In this document: positions 1-6,965 of the stretch, one piece after another
Layout: the number at the start of each line of letters is the position of its first letter
Numbering within the stretch: position 1 is the first letter of the stretch
DNA from: Fragilaria radians
Lineage: Eukaryota > Bacillariophyta > Fragilariophyceae > Fragilariales > Fragilariaceae
DNA length: 13,512 bases
Reading direction: 5' to 3'
NCBI GenBank assembly: GCA_900642245.1
Contig: CAAAJI010001130.1
Coordinates: forward strand, 1-13,512
The notes under the pieces: generated by a model
What the model was told of the DNA's origin: nothing
What the model saw: only the letters and a program-made list of their open reading frames with translations
The model's database searches: none
Program-made: the position numbers and the translations under genes

Positions 1-75
1 GGACAAACCAAATCTTTAGTTCATATCTATGACGTGTATGGTACAGATGAACAAATTGGGTACCCAGGGACATGA
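1..75 (+). CDS. 3' end of a beta-propeller membrane protein gene (paralogue of 9122-11485)
   Basis: Frame 1 reads 24 codons and then TGA. The peptide contains KSLVHIYDVYGTDEQIGYP, which matches the C-terminus of the complete protein at 9122-11485 (KSAVHIYDIFTVDEQILYP) at most positions and ends within three residues of the same point. In the complete protein this stretch is the last strand of the seventh FG-GAP-like repeat. The rest of the gene lies left of the window. After the stop, the downstream DNA shows no clear similarity to the DNA following 11485, so duplication or divergence did not preserve the 3' flank. The match is short but specific, so membership of the same family is well supported; whether the left-hand gene is intact cannot be seen. 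Confidence 0.75.
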   Translation, partial: GQTKSLVHIYDVYGTDEQIGYPGT

Positions 76-224
76 CGCCTTTGAAAATGTTGTTTTGAGA
101 ACCAAGAATGCTGAATTAACTTATCAAACCTTAGATTAATTTCCTTCCCACCAACATTCCACTCAAAAACATATTAATATTCCCATTCTTATTGCAGATA
201 CATCAGTGCTCTAGATTTTTAGTT

Positions 225-448
225 TGGGATATTGGAAATATCCCCTACTTTCTAGTCAGTTTAGAATTAAATTTGTTTATCGATATCCATTAGGGATATT
301 GAAATTTATCCTTAGGCCAATTAACTCAAAGATACGGTAAACCTTAGTACAACCTAGTACTAGTAGTTACAACTTTTAAGTGGAATCTCTTGTAAAGCTT
401 CTTCTTCATCTTTGTAGTCTTATCAACTTCATAGGTGATATTTCAACA
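225..448 (+). repeat. Possible LTR or regulatory repeat upstream of the Gag fragment
   Basis: This stretch lies 93 bases before the copia-type Gag start at 541 and is bounded by TG (225) and CA (448), as LTRs usually are. It opens with a hairpin: GGGATATT at 226-233 pairs with AATATCCC at 237-244. The GGGATATT word recurs at 293-300, with an inverted ATATCC at 283-288. No second LTR copy was found in the window and no primer-binding site was identified after 448, so the assignment rests on position, end dinucleotides and the hairpin only. It could equally be ordinary A+T-rich intergenic DNA. Confidence 0.2.
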
Positions 449-540
449 GATTAGTAATTGTTACCTATAAATTGTCTATTTGAGACTCCATGCTATCCGG
501 TTATTCCTTATTTTGTTGGCACTCAAATTTTAGTTTGAAT

Positions 541-801
541 ATGACTGATTTGAATACAAAAAGAGTAATCCCCTTCGGTGGAAAGGTTGATGTGTGGCCC
601 ATTTGGAGTGAGATGTTTCTTTCTAATGTCAATAGATATGGTTTCAAGGATTTGTTGGTAAGAAAGTTGTCCATCCCAAGGTCTGATGATGACTTTGATG
701 TGATATCTGATATTGGAAACGAGAAGTCTATAATCATCAAGTTGAATGAAATTGCGTATAACAAACTTTGTAATGTCGAGATGGACCGTACCAAGTGGTA
801 A
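541..801 (+). pseudogene. Copia-type retrotransposon Gag, N-terminal fragment
   Basis: The frame encodes a peptide of the form VIPFGGKVDVWPIWSEMFL, then YGFKDLL, a charged stretch and LNEIAYNKL. This follows the N-terminal pattern of Ty1/copia Gag (UBN2/DUF4219-like): a short F-x-G box, a W-x-x-W-x-x-x-F box, a G-x-x-x-(I/L)L segment leading to a Pro, and an N-E-x-A-Y-x-x-L helix. Gag packages the element RNA in virus-like particles. Only about 86 residues remain before TAA at 799-801; the rest of Gag, protease, integrase and RT do not follow. The frame opens further up at ATG 490, but the family-like sequence begins at ATG 541. Immediately past the stop the same frame continues into LRR sequence (see 814-1426). 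Confidence 0.6.
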
Positions 802-813
802 GAGTTAGCTCCA

Positions 814-1426
814 CTAAAAGTCAATTCTTCCTTGATAATTTTGAAACTTGCACAAAATAAAATTGAAGACAAGGCAGAAATTGGAATTGCTAATGCTCTG
901 AAAGTTAATTCTTCCTTAACATCTTTGGATCTACACATGAATTCAATTCATGAGGAGGGTGCAACGGCAATTGCAAATTCGCTTAAAGTCAATTCTTCCT
1001 TGATATCTTTGCATCTTACATGGAATAAAATCAAAGAGAATGGAGCAATTGCCATCTCTGATGCACTGAAAGTGAATTCTTCTTTGACATTCTTGAATCT
1101 TTATGATACTTCAATTAGCCAAGTGGGAGTCATAGCAATAGCTGATGCGTTGCAAGAGAATAATACCTTGATATCATTGGATCTGAGCCAAAATGGCATT
1201 GGATACCATGCACTAACATCTTTTGCTAAATCCTTAACGTACAATCCTACTCTCCTAACCCTGAAGGTCTATGGCGGAAGTAACCCTAGATTCTTTTGGT
1301 CTTCAAGAATTCAAGGACACATTTCATTATCTAAAATGGTTACTAAATTTTCTCATTGGTGAAGATGGTGCTCAAGTGTTAGGAATTGCATTCCAAATTA
1401 AATCTCGCAGTTTTACTTTGGTTTAA
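814..1426 (+). pseudogene. Truncated and frameshifted leucine-rich-repeat protein gene (copy 1)
   Basis: This is a broken duplicate of the LRR gene at 4197-5237, starting at the equivalent of that protein's residue 144, so the first repeats are missing. It keeps 28-residue RNI/NLRC3-type repeats with cores such as ALKVNSSLTSLDLHMNSI and ends in the same C-terminal cap. Relative to copy 2 it has one extra T in the run at 1294-1297, which shifts the frame and would stop translation after 1359; the original frame resumes in the shifted phase and reaches the matching stop at 1424-1426. The 5' side is replaced by the copia Gag fragment, in the same frame but separated by TAA 799-801. Both lesions argue for a pseudogene. 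LRR proteins of this kind normally mediate protein-protein binding; no partner domain is present here. Confidence 0.75.
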
Positions 1427-2050
1427 CAAACATTTCTCAGGAAAAAAACAATCTGATTCTACATTATGAAAGTGCTGATATGATTCCAATAGTATTCTCA
1501 TTTAACAATGTTATTGCTGTTTGAACTTTCTTTCTGAGCCTTCTTCTTGTTAAATGTTACACTTGAACAAATGTTTGAATTCCTTTGAACTTTCCTTTAA
1601 CTTCATGGATACTCTAAGTTGAAGTCTAGAACATTAGCTTCCCTGTTAGGGATGACAGCTAACTGGTCCTACTTGTAATACAGGAGATACATTTCCGTAT
1701 GGTCCTGTAGATGACAAATCCGTGTCAAACTTTTGAATTTGAAATTAGCACTTTAGAGACTTTTTGTAGACTTACGTAGACTTGTACTTTTTCCTGAATT
1801 CTCTACCTAAAAAGCAACAGGGTCCTAAATTACCACCAATGCTTTATCTTTGGTTGACAACCTTTCCTCCATCCTTTTCTCATTTAGGAAATTGATAATC
1901 TTGATTTTGGATGTTCCACTCACACTTTCTTTGTCCAAAAGATTAATCACTAGACAGCATAGTAGACACGAGTATTTAACTTTATGTTTAAGACAAATGT
2001 TTGTTAAAGGGCCGAGACATAAATCTTTGGTCAATAATAGAAAAGGGAAT

Positions 2051-2117
2051 TTAACCTTGTGTCCGCTGAAAACTAAGCGGGAACGCTTAGGGAGCTTAAC
2101 CCTGTGACCCCTGAAAG
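2051..2117 (+). repeat. Short tandem-like repeat with hairpin in the LRR downstream flank
   Basis: Two imperfect 21-base copies, TTAACCTTGTGTCCGCTGAAA at 2051-2071 (first 20 bases plus A) and a related copy at 2097-2117, flank a hairpin: CTAAGCG at 2073-2079 pairs with CGCTTAG at 2084-2090 around a GGAA loop. The second segmental copy keeps both repeats, but its hairpin has one mismatch (CTAAGAG at 5881-5887). Placement about 0.65 kb past the LRR stop gives no clear role; it may be a remnant of a small mobile sequence. Confidence 0.4.
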
Positions 2118-2320
2118 CATCATTCACATATACTCTGCAACCCTGACAACATTGCTAAAACAGTAAGGGTTCACAACATTTAACTTTTCTCAAGTGCATC
2201 GGGGCACATTCACGAAACTAATTTTCCAAAGTCAAAGATAATGCTTCCATAAATTGGATCAAAAAAGCAGTCTTGGGATAGGAGTAGAAGAATGAAAAAT
2301 AAATTCAAATTCTGTACTGA

Positions 2321-2440
2321 ATATTCATGGCATAATCGATGATCCTCATGGCAGGAATACGTCAAAAACCAACAATGGTGCAGTTCGTGCAGGAGTTGTA
2401 TCATCACCAGGTACTCATTTTGTAAGGAATGACGAGGTTA
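2321..2440 (+). pseudogene. 120-bp fragment of the beta-propeller gene 5' region
   Basis: These 120 bases align without gaps to 9084-9203, differing at 8 positions by direct comparison. The matching stretch covers the region just upstream of the proposed start and about the first 27 codons of the complete gene. The codon matching the proposed start ATG (9122) is ACG here. Homology starts exactly where the complete gene's G-tract ends and stops after GACGAGGTTA; beyond 2440 the sequence is unrelated and the frame closes within about 30 bases. It is therefore a broken remnant of a third family member or of a local copy event, not a functional gene. The adjacent hAT remnant begins about 100 bases further on. 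Confidence 0.8.
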
Positions 2441-2535
2441 TAGAGTTGTCAACATACAGATTTTACAAAATTTAACTTTAACGTTATCTTCTTCCAATTT
2501 GTAAACATATACTATCAAGATAATTATCATAACTC

Positions 2536-3790
2536 TCAATCTAAGATAATAGGTATAATATGCAACAAGGTGGATAAGTATTGTATGTCTGCATCAAATT
2601 TTCTCACGTTATTATGTATGAACACCTTGACAGTGATTGAGTCACCATTCAGACGATTTGGTTGCGCAGTATCCACAACTCCAAGGATCAAAAACACTTG
2701 TTCAATCGGTGTTGAGGTTGAACACATAGAAAGCCATTTTCTTACCCATCCTGCTAGATTTTGAATTGATTGAAGAACTTGAATCTTGTCCAATAGCTCT
2801 ATGTATTTGCTTGAGCTTCTCAGGAACACTTAAGCCTTTTGAAAATCATCTAGCACACTACTGCATCTTGCCAGGAAGTCTTTGGATGACCAAATTTCAT
2901 CAGTATCATAAAAGACATCATCTGTTGTATCCATATCTTCAATCATCTCAGTGTCATCAATGGATTCTTTATCATCACCAATCAATATTAGCAAAGGTTT
3001 CTTTGTTTCTTCTACTCATAGCGGACCAACAATGACGTGGAGACAATGCCCTATGCAGGGAAAGTGAGGTATACCCCTGTCAATGGAAGCTTTGACCATG
3101 TTAGACCCACTATCATTGAGATCATTGACACATATGGCTCCCATGCTTCAAATGCTTCCTCCATACAATCTCAAATGAAATGACCAGTATGCTCTCCTTC
3201 AATCTGCTCAACTTCCAGCATGAAAGACTTCATATTGAAATCCTCAGTGAGAAAGCGGATAGTCAGAGCCATGAATGACATTGTGCTTTTGGAAGACCAA
3301 ATGTCACTTGTGCATGTAAATTGCAACATTAACTTGTGCATAATGTCCTTGATATGCTGCATCATCCACATGTGTACAGTCGTGATGTTCTATTTGTTGA
3401 GATTGCAAGATGGAAGCTTCAGAGCACCATTTAAAAACAAGGAAAATGTTATCATTTCTTGGAGGTTATTCATCTTCAGTCACTATAAATAATCTGAAAC
3501 TTGAACAAGTCCACAAAGTTGACAGTAGCTGCAAACACTTCTGGATGGAAATGTATATTATATTTTCCTGTTGCCTTGTTTTAGTAGGGAAATGATGAGT
3601 AGTTGTGCTCAGACCAAATCTTCCCTTTATCTTGTTCCTCTCCTCTGCTTCTCGGTAATGCTGGATTAAATCTGAATGCACACTGTCCATGTGTCTGCTG
3701 ACATCTAAAGGAGTCAATACACTTAATGGAATACACTGCTCACACTGTGCACAGTATGCTTCAATAGCATCTTTGCTAGGTACTTAGTCT
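2536..3790 (-). mobile_element. Degraded hAT-family transposase (pseudogene)
   Basis: Reading the minus strand, the hAT domains appear in the right order but in several frames. First is a BED-type zinc finger with C-x2-C (YCAQCEQC) followed by H-x4-H (RHMDSVH) near 3680-3760. Then comes a catalytic-core segment TCTSDIWSSKSTMSF with HTGHF near 3175-3330, then in another frame CVNDLNDSGSNMVKA at 3091-3135 with CIGHCLH near 3037-3057. Last is a C-terminal dimerisation block (KWLSMCSTSTPIEQVF through FIHNN) at about 2575-2730. Intact hAT enzymes cut and paste DNA through an RNase H-like fold; this one cannot, because stop codons (for example 3016-3018 and the TAA just before 2829) and frameshifts separate the blocks. 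No convincing terminal inverted repeats or 8-bp target duplication were found, so the element's outer limits are unknown. Confidence 0.8.
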
Positions 3791-4140
3791 TTGCATTTTT
3801 GTAATTTTCTCAGGACCAATGAGTTTGATATACATCCCCTCCCCCCTCTTCCTGCTGCTTTTCTTCTCCTTTCTTTGCCTCCCATTACATTTGCAAAATG
3901 ATACTTGACCGAGAAGTTAAATGATGGGCAAACTAGCATTCAAAGTAAATGTATTGGGGCTAAATTAGCATCATGAAATATACTGCTAATATTTACGTCT
4001 TCCAAGTCGCGTCCTTCCTTCCCCCGCTCTTGCTGTCACACTCCTTGCCATTCGTTTGCAAAATGATCCGTTGAATCGAACGTCTAACTAACACTCAACG
4101 TTAAGGCATTGATAGTCCAATCGCTATCATGATAGTTAAC
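3791..4140. other. Spacer between the hAT remnant and the LRR gene
   Basis: No gene is visible. The stretch holds two C/T-rich patches (about 3836-3885 and 4015-4040), each followed by a shared TTTGCAAAATGAT word (about 3890-3903 and 4053-4065), suggesting an old diverged tandem duplication of about 165 bases. A perfect 12-base palindrome, CTATCATGATAG, is at 4124-4135, about 10 bases before the TATA-like box. Confidence 0.4.
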
Positions 4141-4145
4141 GTCGA

Positions 4146-4154
4146 TATAAATAG
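4146..4154 (+). promoter_or_regulatory. TATA-like box upstream of the LRR gene
   Basis: TATAAATAG is a textbook eukaryotic TATA box. It sits 51 bases before the start of the open LRR frame at 4197 and just downstream of the palindrome at 4124-4135. If used, transcription would begin near 4175-4185, which places the mRNA 5' end just before the LRR frame. It could also be a chance A+T-rich match. Confidence 0.4.
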
Positions 4155-4196
4155 AAAATGGAAATGAGGTAACATCCTAAGCGTAAACACAATCCT

Positions 4197-5237
4197 TTGT
4201 TGGAACAGCTTGGGGATCATGCCTCATTTGCAATCAAGTGTAGTGTTTTGATTCACGAGAAAGTTTCTTTTATCGATGCGTTGAAACATAATTCAACCTT
4301 GAATACTCTGGATGTCCTTCATGACGGACATTTTGGAATTGGAGGTCCAGTTTCATCCGCAATCGCTGAAGCGATGAAGGTCAATTCTTCCTTAACGTCT
4401 GTGACGATGATGTGGAATTTCATCTATGATGAGGGAGCAATTGCAATTGCTGATGCTCTTAGAGTCAATTCTTCCTTAACTCATTTGAATCTTTGCTGTA
4501 ATTCAATTCATGACGAGGGAGCAATTGCAATCGCTGATGCTCTGAAAGTCAATTCTTCCTTAACATATTTGAATCTACACTTGAATTCTATTCATGACGA
4601 GGGTGCCATGGCAATCGCAAATTCGCTGAAAGTCAATTCTTCCTTGATATCTTTGAATCTTGCACGGAATAAAATTGAAGACAAGGCAGCAATTGGAATT
4701 GCTAATGCTCTGAAAGTTAATTCTTCCTTAACATCTTTGGATATTCACATGAATTCCATTCATGAAGAGGGTGCGATAGCTATCGCAAATTCGCTGAAAG
4801 TCAATTCTTCCTTGATATCTTTGGACCTTGCATGGAATAAAATCAAAGAGAAGGGAGCAATTGCCATCTCTGATGCACTGACAGTGAATTCTTCCTTGAC
4901 ATTCTTGAATCTTTATGATACTTCAATTAGCCAAGTGGGAGTAATAGCAATAGCTGATGCATTGCAAGAGAATAATACCTTGATATCATTGGATCTGAGC
5001 CAAAATAGCATTGGATGCCATGCACTAGTATCTTTTGCTAAATCCTTAACATACAATCCTACTCTCCTAACCCTGAAGGTCTATGGTGGAGGTACCCCTA
5101 CATTCCTTGGCCTTCAAGAATTCAAGGACACATTTCATTATCTAAAAGGGTTACTAAGTTTTCTCATTGGTGAGGATGGTGCTCAAGTGTTAGGAATTGC
5201 ATTCCAAATTAAATCTCGCAATGTTACTTTGCTTTAA
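4197..5237 (+). CDS. Leucine-rich-repeat protein, RNI/NLRC3-like (copy 2, open frame)
   Basis: The frame is open for 346 codons and is built almost wholly of LRRs of 28 residues, the RNase-inhibitor/NLRC3 type: from about residue 53 to 276 the pattern AIAIADALKVNSSLTxLNL, then N-S-I-x-D/E-E-G, recurs eight times, followed by a capping segment (TYNPTLLTLKVYGG) and a non-repeat tail. Such solenoids bind proteins; no signal peptide, membrane segment, NB-ARC or kinase domain is present, so a soluble scaffold is the most that can be inferred. The start is unresolved: an in-frame stop lies just upstream near 4170, no ATG precedes residue 60 (4374), yet residues about 25-59 already resemble an LRR. 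Either a spliced 5' exon lies upstream, the gene begins at 4374, or it is itself 5'-truncated. The 3' half plus flank is duplicated at 814-2239. Confidence 0.7.
   Translation: MLEQLGDHASFAIKCSVLIHEKVSFIDALKHNSTLNTLDVLHDGHFGIGGPVSSAIAEAMKVNSSLTSVTMMWNFIYDEGAIAIADALRVNSSLTHLNLCCNSIHDEGAIAIADALKVNSSLTYLNLHLNSIHDEGAMAIANSLKVNSSLISLNLARNKIEDKAAIGIANALKVNSSLTSLDIHMNSIHEEGAIAIANSLKVNSSLISLDLAWNKIKEKGAIAISDALTVNSSLTFLNLYDTSISQVGVIAIADALQENNTLISLDLSQNSIGCHALVSFAKSLTYNPTLLTLKVYGGGTPTFLGLQEFKDTFHYLKGLLSFLIGEDGAQVLGIAFQIKSRNVTLL
4437..5024 (+). repeat. 84-bp tandem repeats encoding LRRs
   Basis: Seven consecutive 84-base units (starting 4437, 4521, 4605, 4689, 4773, 4857, 4941) encode the 28-residue LRRs. 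Words such as AAAGTCAATTCTTCCTTAAC recur nearly unchanged at DNA level. Units alternate: those with ANSLKVNSSLISL-L-A-x-NKI (4605, 4773) and those with a H-x-NSIH-x-EG ending (4521, 4689) form a 168-base higher-order repeat. This indicates growth by unequal exchange within the gene. Confidence 0.85.
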
Positions 5238-6220
5238 CAATCATTCCTCAGAAAAAAAACAATCTGATTCTACATTATGGAAGTGCCGATATGATTCCAA
5301 TAGTATTCTCATTGAATGAAGTTACTGCTGTTTGAACTTTCTTTCTGAGCCTTCTTCTTAAATGTTACACTTGAACAAATGTTTGAATTCCTTTGAACTT
5401 TCCTTTAGCTTTATGGATACTCTAAGTTGAAATCTAGAACATTAGCTTCACTGTTAGGAAAAACAACTAACTGGTCTTTCTTGTAATGCAGGAGATAAAC
5501 TTCCGTATGGTGCTGTAGATGACAAATCATTGTCAAACTTTTGAACTTGAAATTAGCACCTTAGAGACTTTTTGTAGACTTACGTAGACTTGTACTTTTT
5601 CCTGAATTCTCTACCTAAAAAGCAACAGGGTCCTATATTACCCCCAATGCTTTATCTTTGGTTGACGACCTTTCCTCCATCCTTTTTCTCATTTAGGAAA
5701 TTGATAATCTTGATTTTGGATATTCCGCTCACACTTTTTTTGTCCAAAAGATTAATCACAAAACAGCATAGTAGACACGAGCATTTAACTTTAAGTTTAA
5801 GAAAAACGTTTGTTAAAGGGCGGAGACATAATCTTTGGTCAATAATAGAAAAGGGAATTTCACCTTGTGTCCGCTGAAAACTAAGAGGGAACGCTTAGGG
5901 AGCTTAACCCTGTGACCCCTGAAAGTAAGCATGAGATATATCTCATGCAAAATATTCTCTGGTTGACTAAGATTTTATTCTTGCTCCAGTGAAGCATTCT
6001 CATAGACTGCCAATTCGGTCGCCTATATCTTTCGTATGTCTGCACCAGAAACAACACCTGATTCACCTTTTCATTCTTGTTGGTATAGGTTGTGGAAGGA
6101 TATTTCACATATACACAGCAACCCTGACGACATAGCTAAAATAGTAAGGGGTCACAACATTTAACTTTTCACAGGCGCATTGGGGCACATTCACGAGACC
6201 AATTTTCCAAAGTCAAAGCT
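4626..6220 (+). repeat. Segmental duplication, copy 2
   Basis: Partner of 814-2239. Past the LRR stop at 5237 the flank 5238-6220 follows copy 1 closely, except for about 165-180 extra bases at 5927-6107 that copy 1 lacks. The right edge of similarity is at a shared ATTTTCCAAAGTCAAAG word (about 6202-6218); after it the two sequences are unrelated. No conserved coding frame was found in the flank. Confidence 0.85.
5927..6107. other. Segment present only in duplication copy 2, with a 20-bp palindrome at its edge
   Basis: Copy 1 passes directly from CCCCTGAAAG (near 2109-2118) to ATTCACATATA, whereas copy 2 has about 170 additional bases between the equivalents. The segment begins with a perfect palindrome GCATGAGATATATCTCATGC (5929-5948). 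The remaining sequence is not recognised. It is either an insertion into copy 2 or a deletion from copy 1; no clear target-site duplication settles this. Confidence 0.55.
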
Positions 6221-6498
6221 AAGGAACACTTTCCAGCAAGAGTATGTCATTTAACGATATTACAAGTGGAGAATTCAATCAAGATAGTTATGGAATCCAA
6301 GCTTTGCAGCATTGCAATTGTGATGCACTTCAAAAATATGCAATGGTAATGAAGTCCATTTCAAGATTATGTATCCTGTTGGACATTCACCACATCATTG
6401 ACGTCATTAAAAAAATAAAGATGAAATAAAAAACAAGAGAAAGTTAGTTGTGACAATGAATATAAATTGCATTTGCAAAAGTAATCCGTACAAACACA

Positions 6499-6915
6499 AT
6501 GGATGACTTTTCAGTGTTTGGAATAGTTAAGGGACCATCCAGATGGCATTACAAGTATACTTTGAATTCAAAGATTGTGAAAACGGCTCATCATGTAATG
6601 CTTGACAGCAATGAAGGGAATATGTGAGTTGTAAACACACTAGATTGGTATAGAATTCAAGTATTCAAAAATTTACAGGGATTATACCATATGGATATAA
6701 ATGAAAGCAGAGATGGGATTGTCCTACTAAGCACGGTAAAGGATAATCAAAGTAATTACATCGTAGACAACTATTCTCATGCATGTATTGCATATGCCAC
6801 CCTAGTGCTTTTCCATCAAGTTGAGTTAATATCAAATGTCAAAATTCCATACGCGATATGTTTCAATGAGAACTATTCATTACTCTGTTACCAATTAATC
6901 CTATTACTGTATGAA
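6499..6915 (+). pseudogene. Degraded copia-type Pol fragment (pre-integrase region)
   Basis: From ATG 6499 one frame runs to 6918, broken only by TGA at 6625-6627. Around the stop it reads like the segment between protease and integrase of Ty1/copia Pol: LNSKIVKTAHHVMLDSNEGN, then FKNLQGLYHMD, with LSTVKDNQSNYIVDNYSHA after it; the GLY-x-x-D box and following TV-x-D-N-x-x-NY are typical of the GAG-pre-integrase domain. Further on, family-like residues continue in other frames (FPSS near 6805; an LLPINPIT-like run near 6885), so frameshifts add to the stop. Integrase core and RT are absent. The preceding 6221-6498 holds only a 61-codon ORF (6244-6429) that I do not recognise. The piece lies on the same strand as the Gag fragment at 541-801, 5.7 kb upstream. 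Confidence 0.6.
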
Positions 6916-6965
6916 TAAATATTCCTTCTTTCCAATGTGACATATACCTAGGTATACATCCATGG

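Larger units (their letters stand above)
814..2239 (+). repeat. Segmental duplication, copy 1 (LRR 3' part plus downstream flank)
   Basis: Bases 814-2239 align collinearly with 4626-6220. The match covers the LRR coding part, then about 0.8 kb of flank, for example the runs at 1440-1500 versus 5250-5310 and 1730-1990 versus 5535-5790. Similarity is high by eye but not perfect, with scattered substitutions and 1-base indels, so the duplication is not recent or conversion has been partial. Short ORFs in the flank are not conserved between copies: single-base indels break their frames, so I treat 1427-2239 as non-coding. The left border coincides with the Gag fragment, and the right border lies about 80 bases before the beta-propeller gene fragment at 2321. 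Confidence 0.85.

Noticed and set aside
501..938. 145-codon ORF on the minus strand
   Set aside because: It is the antisense shadow of the Gag and LRR frames, which have recognisable family patterns; the antisense peptide has none.
1825..2127. ORFs on both strands in the flank of LRR copy 1 (85 and 100 codons)
   Set aside because: The matching region of copy 2 has single-base indels that break both frames, so the sequence is shared as non-coding flank, not as a conserved protein.
3836..4065. CRISPR-like or satellite repeats in the C/T-rich spacer
   Set aside because: Only two diverged copies sharing a 13-base word are visible, with no regular spacers; an old tandem duplication explains them.
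4158..4208. A 41-base intron (GTAACA to ACAG) joining ATGGAAATGAG at 4158 to the LRR frame
   Set aside because: The donor and acceptor look usable, but the splice would put the downstream exon out of the LRR frame, so it does not explain the start.
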